Below are positions 11,895 through 22,808 of a stretch of 64,000 nt of DNA, piece after piece. The position numbers and the translations under genes were made by a program. How positions within the stretch are numbered: the stretch's first letter is position 1; each line of letters begins with the position of its first letter. The notes below the pieces were generated by a model. It did not search any database. It was not told the origin of the DNA and saw only the letters and a program-made list of their open reading frames with translations. The stretch is from Patiria miniata (Eukaryota > Echinodermata > Asteroidea > Valvatida > Asterinidae), in NCBI RefSeq assembly GCF_015706575.1, contig NW_024037072.1, positions 19,097,162-19,161,161 on the forward strand, in the 5' to 3' direction.

Positions 11895-12771
11895 ATAATT
11901 ACAGGCTTTCAAGCTGATTCGGGTGAAAAAGTAGGAGAACAGTAGGATCAAAAGTAAACAAAACAAAAAACAGGATAGAAGAGGGACTTTTGCGGGCTTT
12001 CAGGAGTAGTTTTCTGTGATACTCGCCTATATCCACAGCATAAGCCTCATTTGGCACGTACTCACAACACCGTGTGCTCCATCCTAAACTAAGCTCTTGG
12101 AAAATACAGTTGCTGTACTTCTGCGCCCAATTAGCACTTTGATTTTTCATTTTGACAGTGTGCAACATAGTCTATGTAATAGACCACGGCGAATTGTATG
12201 CGTGAACAGATTTGCTGATTAATTAGGCAAGACCCCGCCTCTCGACTTCCTAGATTTTGACCAATCAGCAGGCGTCTTCTACAGGTCTATCGGGTCTTCG
12301 GTCATTCACCCGTTGTGCATCATAGACATGAATTTAAAAAAAAATGTCACGGCGCGCGGCGCTCGGTATCATGTTACGCAAATGCGCTCCCGGCTGTTGT
12401 TGTATTACAAAACGCTGCATTCAAATTGACCAATCACAGCGTTAGTCCTGATTTTGGGATGAAATGACGTCACGATTTAGTCGACTCAATCGACTCCAAT
12501 TGGCTGGCGCGCGGCTTGTATAAATCTGCATGCTTTGACATATCAGAGATGGCTCTGTGGATAACGGGTGATACTCAGACTATGTGCAACACTGTTATGA
12601 AAAATGTTCAATGGGTTTTCCTTTTTGGGGAGGGGGGGGGGAGTTGGGGAACAAAAATGAAGAAAAAATTATTTTAAAAAAGTAGGAATTTCAAGAAAAT
12701 AGTAGGAAAATTAGGAGCAAAGTAAAACAAAAAATAGGGAAAAAAAGGAATACTTGAAAGCCTGTAATTAT
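11895..12771. mobile_element. 877-bp TIR element carrying a promoter-like block
   Basis: The ends ATAATTACAGGCTTTCAAG and CTTGAAAGCCTGTAATTAT (12753-12771) are perfect inverses over 19 bp. Just inside both ends lie direct stretches rich in AGTAGGA and AAACAAAAAA. The middle is GC-richer, with CCAAT, CRE and TATA motifs. No transposase is coded. It lies downstream of TPGS2. Confidence 0.65.
12430..12540 (+). promoter_or_regulatory. Promoter-like block inside the 11895-12771 element
   Basis: In order on the plus strand: ACCAATCAC (12429), full CRE TGACGTCA (12465-12472), CCAATTGG (12496), GC-rich GGCGCGCGGC, then TATAAAT (12519-12525). An ATG near 12549 opens only a short frame. It might be a cryptic Pol II promoter, but no transcript evidence is available. 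Confidence 0.35.
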
Positions 12772-13504
12772 AGCTCGTGATGTTAGGACCTAGTCTCAAA
12801 TGGCAAAGCATAATATGTGGAAGTGGTAGTGGCCATGTGATGTCTATTGTTGAACTGAAATGAAACAAGCTGGCTGTTGCCAGCTGGAGCTAGCTGAAAA
12901 TAAAATTAATGTCAGGATTTAAAGGGAATATACAACATTTGCAAACATCAAAAAACAAAACTACCAAATTATTATGAAATACCATTCTGGACTGTTAGTG
13001 AGGTTTAAAGCATCCTGTAAAATCATGGCACCTGGTGTGCTGTCATTTTCAAGAAAAGTGGTATTTTTGTATTAATTTCCAAAACTGGTCGGCCGACCAG
13101 CGTTGCAAAAAAAACTGGCTTTTTTCAAAAACTGCCCCCAGTTTACCATATTTAGTTAGTCCGAATTTTGTTTGCAATCGATTACACACCTATGAACGGG
13201 TACACACCACCTAGACTGATTCCTTGACCTTACAATTCCCCGACGTCTGTGATGAGTGCCCCGTTTCATCATAAGTGGTTTCAGGGAACCAGACTACATA
13301 AACAAGATTGCGTTTCTTGTCTTTTCGAGCATCTACGCCCACGAAACTTCAAACAAGTCAGTGTAACAAAATTTGCTATAAATTACTAACCCCCCCAAAT
13401 CCATCCATTTCTGAAAATTACAGCAAAAGCAAATGTTGTATACTCCCTTTAAAGCCCTTTTCAATCATGTCTAGTGAATACGGGGAAACTGATACATAAT
13501 CCCT

Positions 13505-13646
13505 ATGGGAAACCTAAACAGTGTTTATACTTTAGATTTAGGATCCCCCCCCCCCCCCAAAATGGATTTTTTTTCTAAGTTATTTTTTTTTTTTGGGGGG
13601 GGGGGGATCCTAAATCTAGAGTATGAATACTGTTCAGGTTTCCCAT
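13505..13646. mobile_element. 142-bp foldback MITE with paired C and G runs
   Basis: ATGGGAAACCTAAACAGTGT at the left pairs with ACTGTTCAGGTTTCCCAT at the right, and the stem continues through TTTAGGATCCCCCC against GGGGGGATCCTAAA. Stem about 43 bp, loop AT-rich. Confidence 0.8.
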
Positions 13647-13789
13647 AATATGTTTTGAAAACATGAAGCCTTGAATTGCACGTTTGTGGCCCATGTCATT
13701 ATATGGGTCCACTCATTAAAAACCCGGCAAAGCAACCGTGTTGAGTGATTGCTTCAGCCGTCATCTCTCTGGTGTGTTTTGTTTTGTCA

Positions 13790-14136
13790 ATGCACAAGAG
13801 TTCTGCGCATGCGTATCCCTGTTGAACAAAAGCATACACCTCCTGACCTCCAAGATGGCTGCAGTCCAAATCATCTTGATCATCAGGTAGCTAGGGACTA
13901 TGCAGACCAACAGTTGTCAGACATTCTTGTGAACCACTTCCCCATAGTGTGTGGACGTACGATGCTTTTGCGAGGTACTGAATTTTGTTAGTGAAGTAAC
14001 TGTACCAACAAAATGTTGCATTTGTCTATAAATGCTTCTGCTAAACTTAGATTAAGAAGAAATCAAGAATTGTTTTCAGTGTACATTTGTAAATATTTTA
14101 ATCGGAATGTCAGTTAAAAGATGTGTTTTATTGAAT
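13790..14136 (+). other. Possible small transcribed region, unrecognised
   Basis: CTGCGCATGCG (13801) resembles an NRF-1 site, and CCAAGATGGCTGC (13850) resembles a YY1-type start region; both are common at TATA-less animal promoters. An open frame with ADQQLSDILVNHFPIVCGRT ends at 13989-13991, and AATAAA follows at about 14131. I do not recognise the peptide, and chance is possible. Confidence 0.2.
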
Positions 14137-14428
14137 AAACTTGAACAGATATTTAGACATTACTTGTGCATCATCTCAATTGGCTGCATAAAAGTAGTCA
14201 CAGTCCTATATGGCCTGATATTATCCCTAACAAAACAAATAAACAGACAAATAAACAGATCATTTACAGTCTATAAAAAACTGTTCTCGCCCAAAAAAAA
14301 TCTGCAAATATCAATGCATTTGGACTAAACTGAAAATATCGGCACGCTTGATTTAGGGATTATCTGCACATAATAAGGTAACCTAAAATGTAGTTCATTC
14401 TGTTTATTTTGATTGTCCATTGACTTCA

Positions 14429-14706
14429 CAAGGGCGGATCGGAGGGGGGGGGGCAAAGGGGGCCATGGCCCCCCAAAACGAAACCATTTTTTAAATTTTT
14501 TTTTATGTGACATCGCAATAAAGGCAGGCAATGAGTACACCACCATCTCCTAAAAAAAAAATTTGTTAAAGTGGTCAGAAATTGCCTCAGATCGCACCAC
14601 AGAGCATCTACAATCCAAAAAATGTCGTAATTTTTTTTACCCACTTTTTTGGGGGACCAATTTTTTTGTGGCCCCCCAAAAAAATTGTGTTCTGGATCCG
14701 CCCTTG
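14429..14706. mobile_element. hAT-type MITE with 8-bp target duplication
   Basis: The ends CAAGGGCGGATC and GATCCGCCCTTG are perfect 12-bp inverses. They are flanked by TGACTTCA on both sides (14421-14428, 14707-14714). An 8-bp duplication is the hAT hallmark. The inside has paired G/C runs and T-rich DNA but no ORF of note. Confidence 0.8.
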
Positions 14707-14714
14707 TGACTTCA

Positions 14715-15478
14715 TGGCTATCATTTACTAAATTATCAAAGAACAACGAAACAAAAACTTGACAAACGCCTTTGAAAACGAAGATTGAGATAGGACATTA
14801 AACGTGCATTTTGAAGGATTGCATTGAAGAACGAAAAAAAAAAAAAAAGGACGAGCCGTTTAAATACAAGACTACATGTTTATAATAATATATGAACGCA
14901 TTGATGGGGGGGGGGGGGGGGGTATTTTAAGGTTAACCAAATCGAACGCTTCGGAATTCTTCAATTGGTGATTGTCATGAATGTGCAGGAAAGGCCTGGG
15001 AAAGATTTCCATATAAGAAGTTCACTCAACACCCTGTGTACAAACCCTATGAGAGTGGACTGAAAAATTCTAAGTGTTTTCTAAGAAAATGCTCCTATTT
15101 CTCACTGCTCAAATTTACTTTGATGACATGAAATTGCTATCTGGGGGCTTGTTAGTCAATACAGAGGAAAATTAGTGAACTTCGCATATGGTAATCTTGC
15201 CTAGGCCTGGGTGCACTGTTTAAACATGTATTCCTTCGTCCAATTGTATTACATAGGTGCACGTACTATAGCTACTTTCTGTCTCGGATAATTCAAATAG
15301 GCATTTTAATAATATCTTACTCATCAAAAATCCTTAAACCTTTCACCCAAGTGTATTTAATGTCAAACTCGTTGGTACATTAAAACGAGGAGCAAAATTC
15401 TATTGCATGCGAAAACTTAATAATACAGAGAAAAGTCGTCAGACATTCTCGTGAGATCCATCTGCCTGCTCCCTACAG
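14715..15478. other. Intergenic, no gene seen
   Basis: AT-rich DNA with an A run (about 14834) and a run of ~18 G at 14905-14922. I see no exon or complete element. Confidence 0.5.
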
Positions 15479-15747
15479 CTAGGGGAACTGGCACATGTAG
15501 TCGACGACAACGTAGTCGTAGCAGTCGGGGCTTGGATTAAATCCGAGGATGTCGTTCAGTTTGAACTCGCAAGTGTCGGGGGGCCCATTTCTTTCGCAGT
15601 ACATTTGCATTTTGGTGGTGAATTTGCGTCTGGACAAGCACGTTCTCCAATTGGGTTCCAGATAGGCTTCAAATATGACTATATATCTATTACCCCATAA
15701 TCCGCAATAAATCTTCATATTGTCTTGACCAATCCGTGGGGTGTAAA
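15479..15747 (-). CDS. Last exon of a SUEL (rhamnose-binding lectin)-like domain protein
   Basis: On the minus strand an acceptor (tttgatctag) at 15748-15749 precedes an open exon of ~89 codons that stops at TAG (15479-15481). The spacing fits a SUEL lectin domain: MKIYC, YIVIFEAYLEPNWRTC, KMQMYC, DTCEFKLNDILGF, then PSPDCYDYVVVDYMC. The usual domain ends in 'DPCPGTYKYLxVxYxC', and the C, Y and V-Y-C positions agree although the GTYKYL core is replaced. SUEL domains bind galactose or rhamnose and are common in egg and immune lectins of marine invertebrates. Earlier exons, including any signal peptide, were not identified between 15750 and 16160. It could also be the tail of a multidomain receptor. 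Transcript support is lacking. Confidence 0.55.
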
Positions 15748-16163
15748 CTAGATCAAAGATATGGGGAGATAGAGGATAAAAAAAACAAGATACATTATAC
15801 AGTAAAGGCAAGTCGATCAGTTTCAGAGCAACTTGAAACAAATACATTCATCAATTCAAAATGGCTCTTCACCGTGTGCGTAATAACCGCAGGTGATTGC
15901 ACAGTATCATAAGCAGAAGTCTTTCCATGCATGTTGCTATACGCCTTAGATGGCAGAATATACATGTACATGTCATAGAGCTCGCTCATTGGCGTCGATC
16001 ACGGAATCATACTCAGTCACTAACGAAAGTGAGACTTAAACAAGTCTAATTCACAAGTGCCATGTGAGGAAGTCAGTGACGTTTAGGGGGCGGGGCTATA
16101 ATATGCTGGCCCCTCTGGAACTGGAGGCAGCCAAAAATCCCACAATTTCAGAGTAAAACCTAA

Positions 16164-16492
16164 GGCCAAATTAAAAAAAAAACATGGTTAGCGTCCCCGC
16201 CCGCTTCTTTTTTGGAGGCAGCTTCTTTTTTTCTTCTTTTTTTTAATACCGAAAAAATTTATAAATTTTAAACAGTGACATCATTCTAGCCTCTTTGTCT
16301 GTTGCATGTAGCCCATATTAAAAAGCTGGTATGTCATTTCCTGAGTCCAAGTGGCGGCCATTTAAAAAAAAGCTGGCGGCCATCATGAAAAACAGCACGG
16401 TCGGGCGGCCATTTTGGAGGGGAAAAAGGGCCTCCTCCTTCCTTTTTATTTTTAAAAGGCAGGACGCTAAACATGTTTTTTTTTTACTTGGC
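16164..16492. mobile_element. GGCC-type MITE with TAA duplication
   Basis: Left GGCCAAATTAAAAAAAAAAC then ATGGTTAGCGTCC; right GGACGCTAAACATG then TTTTTTTTTTACTTGGCG. TAA flanks both ends (16161-16163, 16493-16495). The inside has repeated 'gcggccat' motifs. Confidence 0.65.
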
Positions 16493-16495
16493 GTA

Positions 16496-17017
16496 ATTGA
16501 AAATTGGACACAATTATTTCTGCACTCTCGTCTCGAGGGCGAAATGACAGACAACAATGTCACCAAATTGTCTATTATATGATTATGATGAATCCTTGAG
16601 AAGAGTGTCAACTTGAGTTTAGGCAGCCACACTTCATGGTGATTTCCCGTAATTTTTAAACATATTGTGACCCTTAATTTGAGGGGGAAATATTCTCCGT
16701 GGGCCAGGGGCCTCCATTTTTAACGGCATTCATTGGCGCCAGTGGCTGCGGGGTAATTTACCATATGAACTTAATAACCTATCATATGTAACAAGAAAAA
16801 TTCCCTTTGTTGTCCCAATTGCAATGACTTATGTCAATTATTTATAAGTTAAGCCTCGAAGATTAGGCCTACTTGATAAATTATAGCAGTGTCTTTTAAT
16901 TTAGAAACACGAAGATATGTATTCGGAGTTTGTTTTCGTTACCAGCATACGGCGATCGGGCGCGACATTATTTGGTTGTACGTAATTGTCACAGCTATAA
17001 GGTGGCCCACAAGTGTC
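16496..17017. other. Intergenic, no gene seen
   Basis: Short unrelated ORFs only. No splice-bounded coding stretch or intact element recognised. Confidence 0.4.
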
Positions 17018-17160
17018 ACGGCAGGAACAAATTCGCCACGGCAAGAGCAAAAGGGCCACGGCAAGAGCAAAAGGGCCACGGCAAGAGCAAATTCGCTACG
17101 GCAAGAGCAAATTCACCACGGCAAGAGCAAATTCACCACGGCAAGAGCAAATTCGCAAAA
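17018..17160 (+). repeat. 20-bp minisatellite, about seven copies
   Basis: The unit is CACGGCAAGAGCAAATTCGC, with variants ending in AAAGGGC or ATTCAC. The period of 20 is not a multiple of three, so the repeated peptides read in each frame are artefacts. Confidence 0.85.
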
Positions 17161-19944
17161 GCGAAATAATAAGGGTGCAACCCTGCAAAACAAATCCCAT
17201 ACTAGACACTAGTGCTAAATGCGCATACTTCGAAATTCTTTTAAAAATACTCTCACAGGACTGGTATTCAAGCTACACAGAAAAATGATGATCAATGTGT
17301 CATTTTCTTTTCATTTTTTGTTGGGTTGACCCCAAAGCGGAAAAGTAGCCATCTTGAAAAACGATCCCTCCACACCAAAGAAAAAACGCCACTTTCGAGC
17401 CCAATAGCATCCAAAATGCTCAGAATTGGAAGCCCCAAGTCCGGGCCAGAGGTTCATTACCATGTCTCTTCAATTCCCCAATTTTATGTGTTTAATAGGA
17501 AGGGGCGTAATCATACATGTCGTCACTACATTTTAAGTTAAATGGGATGGAGTTTGGCCGCCACCATGCATTTAAGTTTTTCTCAGACTTGTGTTTTCTT
17601 AAAAAGAAATGGTTTTCTGGCTAAGAAAACAGCAAGGACGAACCGGTTTTGTGCGATACTATAGGTTTTCCCGGCGAATTTCCGAATTTTTCTAATCAGT
17701 TTCATTATCAGCCATTCAATTTCGCGTGAGTTTTGCACATGTGGTCCAATTGGGGTTTCTTTTTCATTTGGGTTTCATTCAATTTCATTTTTAGGCAGCC
17801 AAGATTTCTCTGTGAATGTTCGTTTTCGTTTTCGGGCAGCCTATTTCGTTTTGGTGCATTCAAGACATAACTTGTAGCAGTCTTAAATTAAGTCTTTGTA
17901 ACCTTTTGACGGTTAACGCATTCAAATTAGTGAACATCTGTGCGCTTATAACGTATAACCATGCTTTTCGTTTCTTATTCGTTTATGGGCAATCGCTTTC
18001 ATCGTTTGGTCATTTAAATTAGTAAGATTTTTTAATCGATATTTTTTCCTATTTTTCTCCGAGGTTCATTTCCCCCCCCCCCAAAAAAAAAATCTTGATG
18101 ACTGTAAAAATTTACGATGTTACAAATCAACTGATATGAGGGAAACAACATGCAACGAAAGAATGAATTGAAAAGGACTACGATAATTTTCTTTTTCACT
18201 GTTGATCTTTTCTACTTGTTTAAACGTTTGATCAAGGGGCTTTTTTACGTTGACGATTTCTTGACGTGCAAGACATCGGGACACGTAATTATGTTTGGAA
18301 ATGGTTGTACCGTCGGGAACACTTCTTTTGCGTTATTTCTTAAATGTTTTCTTGCGTATGTCTGACCGAACACTTACCATATTCATAGGGCCCATGCAAA
18401 GTTTTCAATGCAATACATCTTTGTGTCACATTTAACCTTATTTGCAAGTTTTATTTTCCATTTTGAGGGGTGTTAATTTTTGGTGCCTTCTCCGTTTTTG
18501 TGCTAATGCAAAGTTTTATATTCATTAGAAAACCTGTGATGGCATTCCGAGCATGATTAATGTTACACGGCTATTTCAGCAAAAAAAGTTGCTAGAATTT
18601 TGGATATTTTGCCGTCATAAATTTCTTTTATATATTTGGTGATTATATGATGTGTCAGTACATGGCAGTAAGCCAATGACAACCCCTTTCCCACAAATGT
18701 TTTTAATTAGCAAATTTTGGATGAATAATTTGAAATAAAAACACCCTAAACTGAACAGTGTCTTCCTGAAATGACATCACAGTAACAGCGTTAATCCGGA
18801 AAAACATGGAAACTTTTAAATGCTTAAAGAAGTGCACAATAATTTGCAATAAGATTAAACCCAAAAAGTGTTGTCAAATGTGTAGTTTTCTTACATTTCA
18901 CAGAGTTGCGCAAAAAGAATTCCTGAGAAAAATTCATTGCACATTCCCTTTAAGAAAGAAAGTCAATCAACGGTTTGAAGTCATCAAATATGATTTACGC
19001 TAAGGAATACGGACACGTATGATATGAAGTCTTAAAAGATGTTTGACAAAATGTGAAACATGTTTGCCCATTAATGAAAACGAATGCCCGATCAACTCCT
19101 TACTAATGGTTTAGACGAAATTGAATGAACAACGCGATACTTTTAATATGAATGCATCTTTGATAGGGACGAGTGAAGCTAAAAGGCGATAGAATGCTCG
19201 GATAGGGAAATTGAAGGATTCTTTTTGACTGTCGAATGCCGATCTGCATGATCTTTCAATTTCAATCCGAATCGAATGACGTTAAATTGAAAGAAAACTT
19301 GGTGAAATTGGCCGGGAAAACCTATATAATTTCAATTAGGTGTTATTTTTTCTGTTCATAATTATAAAAAAAAAAAAAATTACGTATCAGAAAATTAACA
19401 TTCAATGAAAATATTGATCTATTGTTATTCTGTCTTTTCAATTTTTGCATAATTAATCATTACAGTCTTACATCATGCTCCATGTTCTTCCTTCGACGGC
19501 AATTTATTAGTGTAATTAGAGATCTCTGTTTGTAAACTACACGTTTCCTTTCATAATATAATTTGCATAAATTGTTAGCGCCGGTATTTACATACTCACA
19601 TGTGCATGATTTATGTGTGATGTGCAAATTAAAATTATTCGGAATTTCTTCGCGATGGCTTAAATTCTTTATTTTCTAAGTACTTCTTTGTCTCTCCATT
19701 TTTCATTTATCTTTTGTTTCTCCTTTTTGCATGCCCCCTCCTTTTTTCATTTATTAATCCTTTCTGTTATAAATATAAAATTTGTCATTTAATGTTAATT
19801 TTCTCGAAAGGATATATATATCCCTTCGGCTGTTTTATTTCAGTTTACTTATAATATAGGTGTTGTTCGTTCTTTTCATTAAAAACGAAACAAATTACGT
19901 ATCAGAAAATTAACATTAAATGACAAATTTTACACTAATCGTCA

Positions 19945-20330
19945 CCGTCACCACGAAGTGACACTAACATCAAAAAATCAATATTTTGCGATTTCGATTT
20001 TTTTCCTGATTTGTGATTAATTACACATAATCTATCACCTCAAGAAGTTACTAAACACATAGTTAATTAGTTTTGTCAAAACATTAATTAACATTAATGA
20101 ACGTTTGCAACTTAATAGGTCAAAACCGGAAAATGCGTTTTCACGAAGTGTACTATACCATTCTTTTGCATGTAAACTGCCTGCACACTACGCGTCAAAA
20201 ACGGGTTTTGCGTTTTCACGAAGTAACACAAATGTCACGTGATACGCGCGACTCACTTCTGGCGTCATCACGAAGTAGCGCTAACCCATTAGCTAATACA
20301 CATGGTTAGCGTCACTTCGTGAAAACTCGA
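19945..20330. repeat. Cluster of TCACGAAGT motifs
   Basis: CACGAAGTGACACTAAC, TTTCACGAAGTGTAC, TTTCACGAAGTAACAC and CATCACGAAGTAGCGCTAAC, then the inverse GTTAGCGTCACTTCGTGAAA. The motif and its inverse can pair across about 350 bp. Confidence 0.5.
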
Positions 20331-21159
20331 ACAGCGCGTATTCTGATTTTAGAGTTTTTACTCAGTGACCTTAAGGTTAATTAGTTGATAACTCATTAAT
20401 ATTATTTGTTTTCAATAAAAATCACACATAAACGTGACATTCAAGATCCCAGCTTTATCAGACAATGTAAAAAATTATGAATTTCGAGGCTAATACGATG
20501 TTCAGATCACCGTTTCAAAACATCACCAACTTAAATCGCTTGTATCTCGAAACACACATTTTCAGCTTCGCGGGGTTAAGGTCAATTCGTGGTGTCGGTG
20601 ACGAAATGTCACAAATGCTTGCCTATTCACGAAATTGAATGCCGAAAACGCTTACCGAGAGTCGCGCGAATTTGAACGCCATTTGTATGCTTTTCCAAAT
20701 TGAATGTTGACTCTTCAATTCTGTATAACAAACGTGTGCAATCGTGTGCTCATGAAGTTAAATTGAATGATCCTTTTTTCTCTTTGAATGGAAGTCTAGT
20801 TCGTCAATCAATTTCGTTCTAAATTTAATGTACCTATCGTTAATTCGGATGCTAAATTTGCGAAGTTTGGCGGGAAAACCTATATTTGCTAGATTTTGTT
20901 ATACTGCGTGTAAAAGCCCCATGTTTGTCGTTTTTGATAAAGGTTTCCCGCTCAGTTTAATAGATTTGGCAGCCAAATTAATCACGAATTACCCGTTTTC
21001 GCACGAATTTGGATGCACGTTTAGATCAACATTCAATTAACTAAATAGATCGTTAAATTGAAATGTAAAGGCATGCGATTGTACTTTTCAATGATTTAAT
21101 TTCAAAGATAATGCATTCAAATTAAAATGTCATATCGGGTCATTCAAATTCGCAGGAGC

Positions 21160-21850
21160 TTCAAGTTGCGTCAGTTTGAGAATTCGAATTCGCCGGTAAA
21201 ACAAGCTTTTTTTGAAACGCGAGCAAAGATTAAAGCTAATCGAAGAAAAGGTTGGAGAATTTAAATATAGAAGATAATATAGAGCAAAAAGTAATAATTA
21301 ACACGATAAAAAGAGAGCAAAGGATCTCCTCGTTGAATATTGCATAAGGTTATTTTTTATATGTCGACTTTCGTGTATGATGTTTCATTTTTTCGCAGCA
21401 CTATAGTTTTTACTTCTTTAGATTAAAGACAGATAACAGATACTTTGAACATGAAGAGACTAGAATGAAACCAAGAACAAAACAACATGTGAAAAGTGAA
21501 AAAATTAAATCTCGCATCTTGCCTTCGTTTCCCATAGTTTGAATGCAGAAACTACTAAATAGAATGTGCAGAGATGAAAACTAAACTAAGAATCTACCGC
21601 AAATGATCCGAAACCAAACAGACTGCTAATTTGAATGGCCAGTTCAACCGAATGATATAATTTTAATTTAGGATGTGTTAAACATGAAAGTTGTACATCG
21701 ATGAAAATATCAGATCTTAAAACGAATTTGATCGCCTGAAAGCAAATACGAACCACGGGAATGACAGCAGGGCGCTACTTCGCTTCAAATCCGGCCACTA
21801 TCAAGATGATTTTGAATGCTATTTTTGCGAAATTGCCTGCTTTCTTCTTC
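21160..21850 (-). repeat. Inverted copy of the 36000-36828 element segment
   Basis: Read on the minus strand it aligns with gaps along its length to 36000-36828: shared stretches include GCATTCAAAATCATC-like, CATTCGGTTGAACTGG, AACGAAGGCAAGATGCGAG, TTCAAAGTATCTGTTATCTG and CTCTTTTTATCGTGTT. Diverged copies of one repeat. Confidence 0.65.
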
Positions 21851-22224
21851 ATATAAATCAAAATACGTTTTTCAAAGTTGCCACTTAGGCCCTATATCAT
21901 TTTAAGAGCAGATTTCGCACTTTTTTATGTTCACAGGGGTATGTGACACTATAAAAACTTACCAAAAAATAAAATACATGTATGGGTGGAAAACTATTCT
22001 TCAGGATGTTTTTTTCCTCAAACAAGTTAAAAAAGTTTAAAATGTCACAATCCCTAATTTAGAATTTTGGCACATTTTGAGGCGATTCTGCTGGCCCACT
22101 GCGCGACGTCAACAAGGTATAGCTGATGTCATATTGTTTTGGAAACAAATAGAAACACTTGTTCGATCATCTTCAAATACTGACTTTTTTCGCCATGTTA
22201 CAAGGTTTCTCTCATATCTCAATG

Positions 22225-22449
22225 CAAACAAATATAAATAATAATACAGATAATAGTATTTCGTACAGTGTAGCCACGAGCCATGTTTTTGTTAGCTCGA
22301 GCAGAATTTTATTATGCCCGTGCAAAGACAAAAAAGCCATGAAAACATTTATTTTTAGATACGCATATGTTCCATCAACTCCAAAGACGTCAGAGGCTCC
22401 GTCTAACTTCATTGAAGTCTATCGCTACTGATTCTATTTTTGATTAGCC
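22225..22449 (+). repeat. Stand-alone copy of a segment of the 29-36 kb array unit
   Basis: From AATATAAATAATAATACAG to TTTTTGATTAGCCAT it matches the array units (about 30838, 33258, 35640). The homology resumes at 26107 after the 3.7-kb insertion described next. Confidence 0.75.
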
Positions 22450-22808
22450 ATATGGGTGATTCCATAACTTAATGTGGAGTCCAGTGAATTTTGGTGTCCG
22501 TCTGAACATTGTGATATTTGTTGCCCCATATATATAGGTTTTCCAGGCCAATTTCGCAAAAATAGCATTCAAATTCATCTTGATAGTGGCCGATTTGAAG
22601 CGAATTAGCTTCCTTATCAGAATTCAATAATAAAGGCCAAAAACGTAGGATCATGAATATTCATCAATATAATTAGCTGGCTTGACAGACTTCGACACCA
22701 GATCGGGCGCAGAGCCCTGCAAATTTGACAGCCACCGCGTGCAGTGAAGCGGTTAAGCTGTCTGGGTCTTTGTTGACAAGACTTATTAGTGGCCATGTTC
22801 TGACACCG

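Larger units (their letters stand above)
17200..22200. other. 5-kb AT-rich tract without genes, rich in a CATTCAAATT-type motif
   Basis: No ORF above ~90 codons and no convincing exon. Short motifs recur on both strands: ATTGAATG or CATTCAA(A/T)TTCG (for example about 17725, 19115, 19280, 20630, 20700, 20760, 21110) and TATAGGTTTTCCCGGC-like (17660 forward; about 19310 and 20870 reversed; again 22530 and 35940). ATTACGTATCAGAAAATTAA occurs twice (about 19380 and 19895). The distal part, 21160-21850, is an inverted copy of 36000-36828. I read it as remains of large non-autonomous DNA elements. Confidence 0.45.

Noticed and set aside
17018-17160. CRISPR-like array
   Set aside because: The 20-bp units abut without unique spacers, and the DNA is animal.
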